Positions 17,575-26,327 of a stretch of DNA of 64,000 nucleotides are shown here, one piece after another. The position numbers and the translations under genes are program-made. This stretch comes from Microbacterium sp. LWH7-1.2 (GTDB taxonomy: Bacteria > Actinomycetota > Actinomycetes > Actinomycetales > Microbacteriaceae): the NCBI RefSeq assembly GCF_038397755.1, contig NZ_CP151637.1, positions 1,674,001 through 1,738,000 on the forward strand, in the 5' to 3' direction. Positions within the stretch are counted from its first letter, which is position 1. Each line of letters opens with the position of its first letter. A model generated the notes under the pieces. It searched no databases. It saw nothing but the letters and a program-made list of their open reading frames with translations, and was not told the DNA's origin.

Positions 17575-20447
17575 CGGCCCTCCTGCCAGTGGGGTCCCAC
17601 GACGCGCGGGGTGCGCCGGGCCTCGCGGATCGAGGCGGCGGTCGGCACGGCCAGCAGCAGCGCGATGCCGAAGATCGCGAGCTGCCCGAACCCGATCCAG
17701 CGGCCGAGGACGGAGACGGATGCCGCCTCCGCGGGTCGCGGCGCGATCTGGTCGACGACGCGCCACAGCTCGCCCTTGGCGGTGTCGCCGACCACGACGA
17801 GCGTGTCGCGCTGGCCGAGCGCGGTCATGGCGGAGAGCCGCATCGTGCGCGCAGCATCCGTCTCCGGTTCCGTGCTCGGCGCGAGCAGGATGAAGCCGAC
17901 ACCCCGGTCGGCGAGCTGACCCACGACGTCCTCCGAGGAGGGGGTGACCAGATCGGCGGCGAGCTCCGCGAGCTCGTCGTCCTGCGGGGTCGCCTCGGTG
18001 CGCGTGGACAGCAGCGTGGTCTGACCGCCGATCGTCTCGCTGGCGCCCCACACCACCTGGGTGGCGACTCCGGCGTCCGCCTGGGGCGTGAGCACGATCG
18101 TCCCGACGTCCGGGTCATCGCGCCCTTCCGCCGCGACGAAGGCGGGGAGCGTGCTCACGGGACCGTCCGCGATGGTCGCCGCCCCCCGGGTGAACGCGGT
18201 GAGCGAGGGAACCGCGAGCGTCACCGCGGCCGCGAAGACGAGAGCCGCCGCGAGTCCCCGCGCCAGCGCGACGCGCGGCGCGAGGCCCGCGTCGAGCGCG
18301 ACAAGGGCGCCGCCGACGCCGCCGAGCCACGCGAGGCTCAGCCCGGTGCCCGGCCACAGCGGAACGGTGGTCGACTGCACGAACGCGACCGAGATCCCCA
18401 CCGCGGCGAACGCCGTCCCGAGGCCGAGAGCGGTGATCGCGAGCAGCGCGATGCCCGCGGCCCAGCGCTGAGTGAGCGGTGCGGCGAGGGCGAGCAGTGC
18501 GAGCGGCACGGTGAGCCAGGGCACCCACCACGTCGGCCCGTCGGGCAGAACAGTCGTCCAGCCGGCGAGGTCGGGAGTCGGGATCCCCGCGGCCAGCAGT
18601 GCGCGCCCGGTGGCGTCGGCCGCCACCTGGGGTCCCGCCCACGGCACCCCGGGATCGGCGACGAGGCCCCACGCCTGACCGTTCGCGAGAGCGTTCCACA
18701 CGAGCGGGAGCGCCAGCGCGGCCGAAGGGATGAGCGTCCAGATCAGACGGGCCACTCCCCGGCCCGCGCGGAGGATGACGGCGACGAGCAGCGCGCCGAC
18801 CCACACCACGAGCATCGCGGGCGCGAGCGAGGGGGCGCTGGCAAGCACTCCGGCGAGGAGGATCGACGCCGCACCGGCGCCGGCCCACGAGCGGTGCGCC
18901 ACAGCCCCGGCGTAGAACAGCCAGGGCAGCAGCAGATGCAGGATCACGCCGGTCGGGCGCCCCTGCGTCAGCGCGACGAGCAGGGTCGGCGACAGCGCCC
19001 AGAGCGCACCGCCCAACAGTCGCATGCTCGCCCGCTCGGTGACCCGCGTCGCGGCGAACCATCCGCCGAGCGCGGCGAGGGGCAGTGCGAGCACCCAGAG
19101 CAGCACCAGCGCGCGGGACGGCGCCCAGGCCCAGAGGGAACCGAGGACGGCGACCAGGGCCGCGAACGGGTCGGCGGGGCCGATCGTGTCGAGTCCCAGA
19201 GCCCGCTGGCCGTACATGGCGTCGTCCCAGAGCTGCCCCACGGTGGTCGCGAGCGGCTGGAGCGCTCCCCCGCCCAGCACCGGCCAGGCCAGAAGCGCCG
19301 GGAACGCGGCGACCGAGACGGCGAGCGCCGCGAGGACGAGCCATGCTCCGCCGCCGGCGAAGAACCTCAGGTCGCTGCGCCGGAGGCCACCGAGGGCGAC
19401 TTCGGGGTCGTCGTCGAGCCGTTCGCGCAGCTCGCTCCGCGATGTGCGCAGCGGCGCGATCTGCGCCCAGGACGCGGTGCGGGCGTGCGCGAGGCGACGC
19501 CGTGCGCGCCAGACCGGCACGAGCCGCACGAGGGCGACCGCTGCTGCCGCCCACTCCGCGGTGATGCGTCCGGGCTGCTTGCGGGCAAGATCCACGATCG
19601 TTCGCCACAGGGCGAGCGGAAGGATGGTGAGCCAGTGCAGCGGGGCGGCGACAGCCGGCGCGTAGACGAGCCGCCGGTGCAGCTGCGCGACGCGCTCCGC
19701 GTACACGGCGCGACGCTGCCGCTGCGGGGTGAGCGGTGTGGGCAGACCCGCGACGCCGTCGCCCGCGGTCGCGACCAGAGCGCTCGGCACCAGCGAGACG
19801 CGCCCTCCCGCGAGGCGCGCCCGCGCGCCGAGATCCAGTCCCTCGTCGGCGCCTGACAGTCCCCGGTCGAGGCCGCCGAGCCGGTTCCAGGCGTCGGCGC
19901 GCACCAGGATCCCCCGGACATCGGCACCGAGCACATCCTCGCGTGCGTCGTGCTGCCCCTGATCGAGCTCGTCATCGGCGATCCCGACCGTGCGGCCGAA
20001 TCGGGTCATCCCCACTCCGAGCGACACGATCTCGGTCCGGTCGTCCCAGCGCACCAGCTTGGGTGCGACGAAGGCGACCGACGGAGACAGCTCGAGCGCG
20101 CCGGCGAGGCGCGCCAGCGCATCCGGCTCCGGCGCGGTGTCCTGTGCGAGGAGCCACACGGCGTCGCCGTCGAGCCGCGGGGAGACGAGGGCGGTCGCCG
20201 CCGCGTAGCCGGTGGACGGAGCGGCCCGGAAGACGAACTCGGCTCCCGCGGCATCCGCGATCTCGAAGAGATGATCGTCGCCGCCGCACACCACGATCGT
20301 GAGGGCGTCGACGGGACGCGTCTGCTCACGGAGCGCGGCGAGCGTGCGCTTCAGATGGAATGCCGCCGGGGTACGACCATCGGGACGAACCACCAGGATG
20401 GCGTGGACGCGGTTCGAGGTGACGGTGTTCGACGTGGCGGTGGGCAT
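17571..20447 (-). CDS. Giant membrane glycosyltransferase family 2 protein
   Basis: The 958-residue protein has an N-terminal GT2 domain (about residues 12-270), including ALREQTRPVDALTIVVCGG, the WLLAQDTAPEPDAL metal-site region and DVRGILVRADAWNRLGGLD. About 12-14 membrane helices follow (350-760), and a soluble segment (about 770-910) precedes a last helix near residue 925. The layout matches actinobacterial GT2 proteins found beside whiB2. The acceptor is unknown; the position suggests an envelope glycan. The ribosome binding site GAGG lies three to six bases before the ATG. Downstream it overlaps DUF5719 by 4 bp, and whiB lies 87 bp upstream, so a three-gene transcript from the whiB promoter is plausible. 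Confidence 0.85.
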   Translation of the reverse strand: MPTATSNTVTSNRVHAILVVRPDGRTPAAFHLKRTLAALREQTRPVDALTIVVCGGDDHLFEIADAAGAEFVFRAAPSTGYAAATALVSPRLDGDAVWLLAQDTAPEPDALARLAGALELSPSVAFVAPKLVRWDDRTEIVSLGVGMTRFGRTVGIADDELDQGQHDAREDVLGADVRGILVRADAWNRLGGLDRGLSGADEGLDLGARARLAGGRVSLVPSALVATAGDGVAGLPTPLTPQRQRRAVYAERVAQLHRRLVYAPAVAAPLHWLTILPLALWRTIVDLARKQPGRITAEWAAAAVALVRLVPVWRARRRLAHARTASWAQIAPLRTSRSELRERLDDDPEVALGGLRRSDLRFFAGGGAWLVLAALAVSVAAFPALLAWPVLGGGALQPLATTVGQLWDDAMYGQRALGLDTIGPADPFAALVAVLGSLWAWAPSRALVLLWVLALPLAALGGWFAATRVTERASMRLLGGALWALSPTLLVALTQGRPTGVILHLLLPWLFYAGAVAHRSWAGAGAASILLAGVLASAPSLAPAMLVVWVGALLVAVILRAGRGVARLIWTLIPSAALALPLVWNALANGQAWGLVADPGVPWAGPQVAADATGRALLAAGIPTPDLAGWTTVLPDGPTWWVPWLTVPLALLALAAPLTQRWAAGIALLAITALGLGTAFAAVGISVAFVQSTTVPLWPGTGLSLAWLGGVGGALVALDAGLAPRVALARGLAAALVFAAAVTLAVPSLTAFTRGAATIADGPVSTLPAFVAAEGRDDPDVGTIVLTPQADAGVATQVVWGASETIGGQTTLLSTRTEATPQDDELAELAADLVTPSSEDVVGQLADRGVGFILLAPSTEPETDAARTMRLSAMTALGQRDTLVVVGDTAKGELWRVVDQIAPRPAEAASVSVLGRWIGFGQLAIFGIALLLAVPTAASIREARRTPRVVGPHWQEGR

Positions 20448-20534
20448 GTCCTCGTCAGCCTAGGTCGCGCTCGAAGGTCACGCCGGGCGCACGCGCCGGG
20501 TCGGCCGGATCGAACCGGCCGACCGGCGTGCGCG

Positions 20535-20861
20535 TCAGCCCGCTCGACGCTTCAGCTTGCGACGCTCGCGCTCGCTGAGACCGCCCCAGATGCCGAACCG
20601 CTCGTCGTTCTGCAGCGCATACTCGAGGCATTCGCCTCGCACGTCGCACGACGTGCAGATGCGCTTCGCATCACGCGTGGAGCCGCCCTTCTCTGGGAAG
20701 AACGCCTCCGGATCGGTCTGCGCACACAGTGCGTCGGTCTGCCATGCGAGCGGATTGTCTTCTTCCGCATCGATGTTGCGGCGTACCCCCGGAACCCCCA
20801 GTTGAACCGGATCGACGAACCAGTCGTCGGGAACGCCGGAACGGAATTGCGAAACCGTCAT
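20535..20861 (-). CDS. whiB2: WhiB-family iron-sulfur transcription factor (WhiB2/WhmD type)
   Basis: The 108-residue protein has the four cluster-binding cysteines at 46, 69, 72 and 78 (C-x22-C-x2-C-x5-C), the GIWGG turn at 90-94 and a basic tail RRKLKRRAG that contacts DNA. WhiB proteins hold a 4Fe-4S cluster and act with the primary sigma factor. WhiB2/WhmD-type members control cell division and septation. Assignment to WhiB2 rests on the sequence around the cysteines and on its place near manA and DUF3499. The ATG at 20861 is preceded by a strong GGGGGGTGAG ribosome binding site. A good promoter lies about 55 bp upstream. Confidence 0.93.
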   Translation of the reverse strand: MTVSQFRSGVPDDWFVDPVQLGVPGVRRNIDAEEDNPLAWQTDALCAQTDPEAFFPEKGGSTRDAKRICTSCDVRGECLEYALQNDERFGIWGGLSERERRKLKRRAG

Positions 20862-20913
20862 GTCGTTCTCACCCCCCGAGATCCTGCTCCACGCTGGTGT
20901 GCGTGTACGGCTA

Positions 20914-20942
20914 ATTACACCCGTGTAGTTCGGCGAGGTCAA
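20914..20942 (-). promoter_or_regulatory. whiB promoter
   Basis: On the minus strand a -35 TTGACC (20942-20937) and a -10 TGTAAT (20919-20914) are separated by exactly 17 bases, the best sigma-70-type promoter seen in the window. Transcription would start near 20907, leaving a leader of about 45 bases. TACAC (20916-20920) and GTGTA (20923-20927) form a short inverted repeat over the -10 box and could be an operator. Confidence 0.72.
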
Positions 20943-21057
20943 GTCGCAGATAGTAAACGCTCAACCGACTCTTGAACCTTCACGACGCGCCGTCGGCGTG
21001 TCGCTCTGTCATAACGGTCCGATGAGAAACCGATGAGGCGACGATGAGAGGGTCGCG

Positions 21058-22206
21058 TCAGTGACCCGGCAGGGCGACGAAGAGCTCGCCGGCCCCCGAC
21101 ACGCGCACGCCCCCCTCGGTCGGGGTGACGAGCACGGCGGCGCCCGGCGGAAGTGTCTCGGCGGCCCCGCTCTCCAGTCCCGCCACTGTCGGAGATCCGG
21201 CCGTGGCCACCGCGATCGCGGGACCCTCGAGCGCCACGTGGACGCCCTCCTCGCTCGGCGAGACGGCGAGCAGCGTGAAGTCGGCGACGGGAACGTCGTA
21301 CCGGCGCACGCCCGCTGCGACCTCGCGAGGCCGGATCACGGGCGGAAGCCCAGGCGTGTCATCGAGCACGCTCACCAGCTCCGCGGCATCGACGTGCTTG
21401 GGGGTCAGTCCGCCACGCAGGACGTTGTCGCTGGCCGCCATGAGCTCCACGCCGAGTCCCTCGAGATACGCGTGGAGCACGCCCGCGGGAACGAAGAGCC
21501 CCTCGCCCCGATGGAGCGTCACGAGGTTCATGAGCAGCGCGACGACGATTCCGGGATCGCCCGGGAACGCGGCATCCAGGGTGCGCGCGAGCGCGAGCTC
21601 GGCGGCGAACTCGCCGGACTCGGCCGAGACCGCGGCCGCGATGACGTCGCGCGCCGCGTCGGCGCCGTCGGACAGCAGCCAGCCGATGACGGCCGAGAGC
21701 GAGGCATCCGTCCCCTCCAGACGCTCGGCGAGGGGCGCAGCATCCGGCCCGAGCGTCGCGACGAGGCGCCGCGTCGCGTCGAGCTCGCGGAGGCCCGCGA
21801 GCGCGCGGAACGTGTCACTCAATGCGACGATGAGCTCGGGCTTGTGGTTCGCGTCGCGATACGTGCGGTCCGCAGCGTCGCGCGGGATACCCGCGGCCTC
21901 CTCACGCGCGAAGCCCACCTCGGCCTGAGCCTTCGACGGGTGCGCCTGGATGGAGAGAGCGGATGCTGCGGCCAGCAGCTTGAGCAGATACGGCAGGGGC
22001 TCGTCGACACCCGACGCGGACCCTTCGTCGGCGATCCAGCGATCGAGCGTGCGGCCGTCGGCCGTCTCGGACGGATCGCCCGGGTGGTCTCCGAACCACA
22101 CCTCCGCCTCGGGGCGGCCGGACGCCGCGCGTCCCTCGAGATCGGCGAGCAGGGAGGTCGAGCCCCAGGCGTAATCGCGGGGGTCGTTCGCGAGCGGGAT
22201 CAGCAC
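21058..22206 (-). CDS. manA: Mannose-6-phosphate isomerase, class I
   Basis: This zinc enzyme interconverts mannose-6-phosphate and fructose-6-phosphate, feeding GDP-mannose and mannosylated glycans. The 382-residue protein starts with PLANDPRDYAWGSTSLLADL and has the metal-binding ALSIQAHPSKAQAE, the NHKPELIVAL segment and LEGLGVELMAASDNVLRGGL, all conserved in type I isomerases. The start is GTG, with a -10 box TAGGCT (22213-22218 on the plus strand as AGCCTA) six bases upstream, so the message is probably leaderless. It is transcribed alone, away from the polysaccharide locus that begins with the divergent gene at 22426. manA close to whiB2 is an old actinobacterial arrangement. Confidence 0.95.
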   Translation of the reverse strand: MLIPLANDPRDYAWGSTSLLADLEGRAASGRPEAEVWFGDHPGDPSETADGRTLDRWIADEGSASGVDEPLPYLLKLLAAASALSIQAHPSKAQAEVGFAREEAAGIPRDAADRTYRDANHKPELIVALSDTFRALAGLRELDATRRLVATLGPDAAPLAERLEGTDASLSAVIGWLLSDGADAARDVIAAAVSAESGEFAAELALARTLDAAFPGDPGIVVALLMNLVTLHRGEGLFVPAGVLHAYLEGLGVELMAASDNVLRGGLTPKHVDAAELVSVLDDTPGLPPVIRPREVAAGVRRYDVPVADFTLLAVSPSEEGVHVALEGPAIAVATAGSPTVAGLESGAAETLPPGAAVLVTPTEGGVRVSGAGELFVALPGH

Positions 22207-22246
22207 CCGAACAGCCTAGCCAGGCCGGGTAGAGGTCCCCGGTCCC

Positions 22247-22334
22247 CCGGTCGTTGAGCGAGCGAGGAAGGAGCGAATTGCACACCGTCGCTCCCGCTCG
22301 TTGAGCGAGCGAGGAACGAGCGAGTCGAAACGCG
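22247..22334. repeat. Two copies of a dispersed intergenic repeat
   Basis: Copy A (22247-22276) and copy B (22296-22334) share the core CGTTGAGCGAGCGAGGAA. Copy B is more complete and ends in GCGAGTCGAAACGCG. The same family occurs at 26287-26324 and, inverted, as a tandem array at 58121-58287. The element lies in the 219-bp divergent gap between manA and the first polymerase-like gene. No coding capacity is seen. Confidence 0.85.
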
Positions 22335-22338
22335 CCGG

Positions 22339-22376
22339 GCCTGCGAGGAGCTTCAGATCCGACCGTTCTCGCAGGC
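22339..22376. other. Hairpin upstream of the 22426 gene
   Basis: Perfect 9-bp arms GCCTGCGAG (22339-22347) and CTCGCAGGC (22368-22376) enclose a 20-base loop. It lies between the dispersed repeat and the promoter of the next gene. It could be a terminator remnant or a regulatory site. Confidence 0.4.
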
Positions 22377-22425
22377 GCACTCACTCACGGTTTGCGCGTA
22401 TGCCTCCCGGGGTACCCTGAGAGCG

Positions 22426-23898
22426 ATGGCCGTCCATTCGAAACATCCGGCGTCGGCGCCGCCGGAACCGCCGGTCCGCGAGAAGACCGGCCACCTCATG
22501 CTGCGCGGCTGGTGCATCCTGGTTCTCTTCATGTCGCTGTCGGGCACCGCGTGGGTGAACGCCTTCGGCGAACTCACGACGACGGTCATCACGATCGCGG
22601 GCGGCGTGCTGTCGGCGGTGCTGTGGATCGTGCTCCGTCCGCCGGTGCAGTGGCGACGACTCCCCTGGTTCGTGGTGGCCTACGTCGCATGGGCGACGCT
22701 GTCGCTGGTGTGGTCGGCATGGCCCGCGACGACCGCGCTCACCCTGCTGCTCCTGTGGATCACGACACTTCAGGCGCTCTTCATCGGAAGCGTCCTCACG
22801 TGGCGCGAGCTCGTGCGCGCGGCCGCGTCAGCGCTCAAGTGGGTCGTGGCCCTCTCGTTCCTGTTCGAGCTCTGGGTGTGGGTGTTCGTGCGCGCGCCGA
22901 TCCTGCCGGGCTTCGTCGTCGACAAGGCCGACGACCCGATCGAGTACTGGTCGCGCAACAACCTGTTCGAGTGGGACAAGCGGATCCAGGGGATCATGGG
23001 CAACGCCAACCTCCTGGCGCCCGTCGCCCTGCTCGCGATCATCGTGTTCAGCATCCGTCTCGCCTCCGGCGCGCCGCGGCGCACGTTCCTGTGGATCTGG
23101 ATAGGGCTGTCGGCCTTCCTGTTCGTGCGCGCCGGATCGGCGACCGCGTACCTCACCGCGGCAGCGGTCGTCGTCGTGCTGGTCACCGTGCTGCTGATGC
23201 GGCGGGCGACGAAGCCGGGTGAGCGGACGAAGTACTACGTCGGATATGTCGTCGTGGGCCTCGGCGGGCTGCTGGCCTTGTGGCTGCTGCGCGACACGAT
23301 CTTCACCAGCCTGGGCCGCAGCGCCGACCTCACCGGGCGCGAGCGCATCTGGGGGGACGTGCTCGCCCGCGCAGCCGAGCGCCCATGGACGGGATGGGGC
23401 TTCGCGACCCCGTGGGTGCCGACGGATCCGGCATTCGACGGCTGGATCATCGACCACGGCCAGACCGTCATGCAGGCCCACAACATGTGGGTCGACGTGG
23501 CGATGCAGCTCGGCATCGTCGGCGTGGTGCTGCTCGCAGTGCTCTACCTCGCGTTCGTGTGGCGTGCGTGGTTCTTCGCCATCGACCGGCCGCGATGGGA
23601 CCTCCGCGCCGACCGCCCCTACTCGCCGCTGACCCTGCTGCCGACGCTCGTCGGGGCGATCCTGCTGGTGCAGGGGCTTGCCGAGTCGAGCCCCCTGCTG
23701 CTGTGGGGCTGGCTCTTCCTCGTGATGCTGGGCGCCAAGATCAAGCAGTCGCCCCATGTCGGCGTCGGGCCAGCCGAGCAGACGGTCGCGATCGAGCGCG
23801 GCGAGGCCGTCGCCCGCGACGAGCCCGGCGGACGCGAGCCCGGTACGCCGGCAGGTCCGGGCGGGGCGGCCGAGCGGCCCGCAGGGCGCGGCGCGTGA
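22426..23898 (+). CDS. O-antigen ligase / polymerase-like membrane protein (Wzy/WaaL family) 1
   Basis: The 490-residue protein has about 11 membrane helices and a hydrophilic Pro/Gly/Glu-rich tail of roughly 50 residues. The region with RSADLTGRERIWGDVLARA and then TGWGFATPW and QAHNMWVDVAMQLGIVGVVL is the signature of the O-antigen ligase/polymerase family: a periplasmic loop with Arg and His followed by a helix with GxxG. Such proteins join lipid-linked glycan units outside the membrane. A -10 box TACCCT (22413-22418) lies seven bases before the ATG, suggesting a leaderless transcript. The stop overlaps the GTG of a second member of the same family by 4 bp. Confidence 0.85.
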   Translation: MAVHSKHPASAPPEPPVREKTGHLMLRGWCILVLFMSLSGTAWVNAFGELTTTVITIAGGVLSAVLWIVLRPPVQWRRLPWFVVAYVAWATLSLVWSAWPATTALTLLLLWITTLQALFIGSVLTWRELVRAAASALKWVVALSFLFELWVWVFVRAPILPGFVVDKADDPIEYWSRNNLFEWDKRIQGIMGNANLLAPVALLAIIVFSIRLASGAPRRTFLWIWIGLSAFLFVRAGSATAYLTAAAVVVVLVTVLLMRRATKPGERTKYYVGYVVVGLGGLLALWLLRDTIFTSLGRSADLTGRERIWGDVLARAAERPWTGWGFATPWVPTDPAFDGWIIDHGQTVMQAHNMWVDVAMQLGIVGVVLLAVLYLAFVWRAWFFAIDRPRWDLRADRPYSPLTLLPTLVGAILLVQGLAESSPLLLWGWLFLVMLGAKIKQSPHVGVGPAEQTVAIERGEAVARDEPGGREPGTPAGPGGAAERPAGRGA

Positions 23899-25250
23899 CC
23901 GACTCGCCGCATGCTGCAGCGCCCGGATGGCTGGGCACACTGCTGGCCTCGGCATCCTTCGCCCGCGCGTTCACGCTCGTCGTCTTCACCACCGTCTTCT
24001 CGGCGTACGCGATAGAGCGTGTCGCCGGCCGCATCACCTACGTGACCATCGTCACCGGCCTGTGCGTTCTCGGCGTGTCGGTGATGATCGCGCGCCGCAG
24101 CGAACTGTCGCTGCTGCGGCTCGTCCCGACCACGGTCGTGATGTTCGTCGCGTGGGCCTTCGCGAGCATCTTCTGGTCGAGCGATTCGAGCGCCTCGTTC
24201 TGGAACTGGGTGTCGATGGCGGCGCTCGCGTTCCTCGCGGTCGTCATCGGGCACGTGCGCGATACCCTTCAGACCGTGCGCGCGCTCGGCGATGTGCTGC
24301 GCGCGCTCCTCGGCGTCTCGCTCGCGCTCGAGGTGCTCTCGGGAATCCTTCTCGACCTCCCGTTCACGTTCCTCGGCATCCAGGGCAACATCGCCGAGCT
24401 CGGTCCGGTGCAGGGCATCTTCGGCACACGCAACCTGCTCGGGTTCGTGGCTGTGATGGCACTCATCACCTTCCTCATCGAATACCGTACTCAGTCGGTG
24501 CGCCCCGGCGTCTCGCTGGCGTCGGTGGTGCTCGCGGGCGGGCTCGCGGTCCTGAGCGACTCCCCCACCGTCGTCGTGCTCGCTGTGGGCGTCGGGCTCG
24601 CCGTGGGTGCCCTCGCCCTTGTGCGCCACGCCCGTCCTGAGCGCCGCGCGGGCCTGCAGCTCGCCCTCGGGGCTCTCGTCGTCATCGGGGTGTTCGTCGG
24701 CTACACGGCGCGGCATCCGATCATCGCCCTGCTCGGCGCCGGCACCGACTTCTCGATGCGCGTCGAGCTGTGGAACTTCATGGTCGACATCCTGCGCCAG
24801 AAGCCCGTGCAGGGCTTCGGCTGGTTCGGCGTCTGGGACCAGGGCGAGTACCCCTTCAACGCGATCAACTTCTGGCTGGACAAGGACCACGCCACCGGAC
24901 TCAACGCCTACTTCGACGTGGCCCTGCAGCTCGGCTGGGTCGGGCTGGTGCTGTTCCTCGCGCTGGGGGCGCTCGCCCTGGGACGGTCGTGGCTGGTCGC
25001 GGGCGAACGACGGTCCGTGGTGTACGCGTGGACGCCGCTGATGCTGGTCGCACTGCTCGCGGACTCGATGTTCGAGAGCTTCACGCTGACGGGGCTGGGG
25101 TGGCTCATGCTCGTGCTGTGCGCCGTTCGTGCGGGCCAGTCGCGTTCGTGGCGCGAGAAGCTCGACAGCGGGGCGGATGGTGAGGGGCCGGGCTCTGTGA
25201 GCGGGTCGGGGTTGCCGCACGCCCAGGGAGAGCAGGGGACGGCAGGGTAG
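23895..25250 (+). CDS. O-antigen ligase / polymerase-like membrane protein 2
   Basis: The 451-residue protein has about 11 membrane helices and the same family signature as its neighbour: FSMRVELWNFMVDILRQKPV, then GFGWFGVW and NAYFDVALQLGWVGLVLFL. The GTG start overlaps the previous stop codon (GTGA at 23895-23898). The second protein is only distantly similar to the first, so a recent duplication is unlikely. One may polymerise repeat units and the other may ligate or add a terminal unit; the sequence does not say which. The last 30 residues are hydrophilic and Gly-rich. Its TAG stop is also the beginning of a -10 box TAGGCT (25248-25253) for the next gene. Confidence 0.84.
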   Translation: MTDSPHAAAPGWLGTLLASASFARAFTLVVFTTVFSAYAIERVAGRITYVTIVTGLCVLGVSVMIARRSELSLLRLVPTTVVMFVAWAFASIFWSSDSSASFWNWVSMAALAFLAVVIGHVRDTLQTVRALGDVLRALLGVSLALEVLSGILLDLPFTFLGIQGNIAELGPVQGIFGTRNLLGFVAVMALITFLIEYRTQSVRPGVSLASVVLAGGLAVLSDSPTVVVLAVGVGLAVGALALVRHARPERRAGLQLALGALVVIGVFVGYTARHPIIALLGAGTDFSMRVELWNFMVDILRQKPVQGFGWFGVWDQGEYPFNAINFWLDKDHATGLNAYFDVALQLGWVGLVLFLALGALALGRSWLVAGERRSVVYAWTPLMLVALLADSMFESFTLTGLGWLMLVLCAVRAGQSRSWREKLDSGADGEGPGSVSGSGLPHAQGEQGTAG

Positions 25251-25307
25251 GCTTCTCTCCGGCCCGACGTCCCGGCGCCCTGCCATTCTTCTCCGGAGAT
25301 CATCCCC

Positions 25308-26297
25308 GTGACCCACGCTTCGTCCGCCGCGCAGTTCGACCCCACGTCCGCGACCATCGCCGTCGTGACTTACAACCGGTCGGGTCTGCTGTCGCGCCTG
25401 CTCACGAGCATGACCACGATGGACCCGAAGCCCGGCCACATCGTGATCATCGACAACGCCTCGACCGACGACACCACGGACGTCGTCGAGTCGTTCCGCG
25501 AGAGGCTCGAGCCCGCCGTGCTGGTGTACCGCCGACTCGACACGAACACCGGCGGCTCGGGCGGCTTCAGCGAGGGCATGCGCGTCGCGTACGAACTGGG
25601 CTCCGAGTGGATCTGGCTGATGGACGACGATGTCGAGGTGCTCCCTGACGGCCTCGCCAAGATGGGCAAGTGGGCCCCGCGCTTCAAGAGCATCCAGGGC
25701 CGCCGCTACGACTACGACGGCAGCCCGTTCTACTGGCAGTACCGCATCGCCGAGCCCCTCGGAATCCCGATCCCCTACGCGCCGGCAGAATTCGACGAGT
25801 CCGGCTACAAGCCGATGAACTCCGGATGCTTCGAGGGCATGTTCATCCACCGCGACATCGTGCAGCAGATCGGCCTGCCCGACCCGCGCTTCTTCATCTA
25901 CTGGGACGACCAGATGTACGGCTGGCTCGCCTCGCGCAAGACCCAGTCTGTGATCGTCGACGAGTTCGTGCTGCGCCGCACGCGCGAGATCAAGCAGTGG
26001 GACATGGGCATCCGTCACATGAACGCGTCGAGCAACGCGTACCGGTACTACATCATGCGCAACCGCGCATACATCAAGAAGTACTACCGCTCGCTCGACG
26101 TCTACAACCCGCTGCTGTTCGGCATAGGCACGAGCCTCACGTTAGGCAAGGAGCTCATCCGACTGGTCTTCGTGGAGCGCACGTTCCGTGGGACCTCGAA
26201 CCTTTTCCGCGGCCTGCGTGACGGGCGGAAGATCGCGAAGGATGCCTCGTGGCAGCCGATGCCGCCGCTCGAGGCGGCGACCACCACCGGTCGTTGA
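25308..26297 (+). CDS. Glycosyltransferase family 2, galactofuranosyltransferase (GlfT)-like
   Basis: The 329-residue protein has a GT-A fold starting IAVVTYNRSGLLSRLLTSM. NTGGSGGFSEGMRVAYELG is close to the acceptor-loop motif of galactofuranosyltransferases such as GlfT1/GlfT2, and WLMDDDVEVLPDGLAKM holds the DDD metal site. FFIYWDDQMYGWL supplies the WDD motif also typical of GlfT enzymes. UDP-galactopyranose mutase, which makes the donor UDP-galactofuranose, is encoded 1.6 kb downstream. The start is GTG with a GGAG ribosome binding site. The final residues Gly-Arg and the TGA stop come from a copy of the dispersed repeat (26287-26324), so the original C-terminus may have been altered. 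Confidence 0.85.
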   Translation: MTHASSAAQFDPTSATIAVVTYNRSGLLSRLLTSMTTMDPKPGHIVIIDNASTDDTTDVVESFRERLEPAVLVYRRLDTNTGGSGGFSEGMRVAYELGSEWIWLMDDDVEVLPDGLAKMGKWAPRFKSIQGRRYDYDGSPFYWQYRIAEPLGIPIPYAPAEFDESGYKPMNSGCFEGMFIHRDIVQQIGLPDPRFFIYWDDQMYGWLASRKTQSVIVDEFVLRRTREIKQWDMGIRHMNASSNAYRYYIMRNRAYIKKYYRSLDVYNPLLFGIGTSLTLGKELIRLVFVERTFRGTSNLFRGLRDGRKIAKDASWQPMPPLEAATTTGR

Positions 26298-26324
26298 GCG
26301 AGCGAGAACGAGCGAGACGAAACG
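26287..26324. repeat. Dispersed intergenic repeat overlapping a stop codon
   Basis: This copy reads CCGGTCGTTGAGCGAGCGAG and then AACGAGCGAGACGAAACG. The GGT CGT TGA inside it encodes the last two residues and the stop of the GlfT-like gene. It lies between two convergent genes (the next stop is at 26328), where it may also help end transcription. Confidence 0.85.
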
Positions 26325-26327
26325 AGC

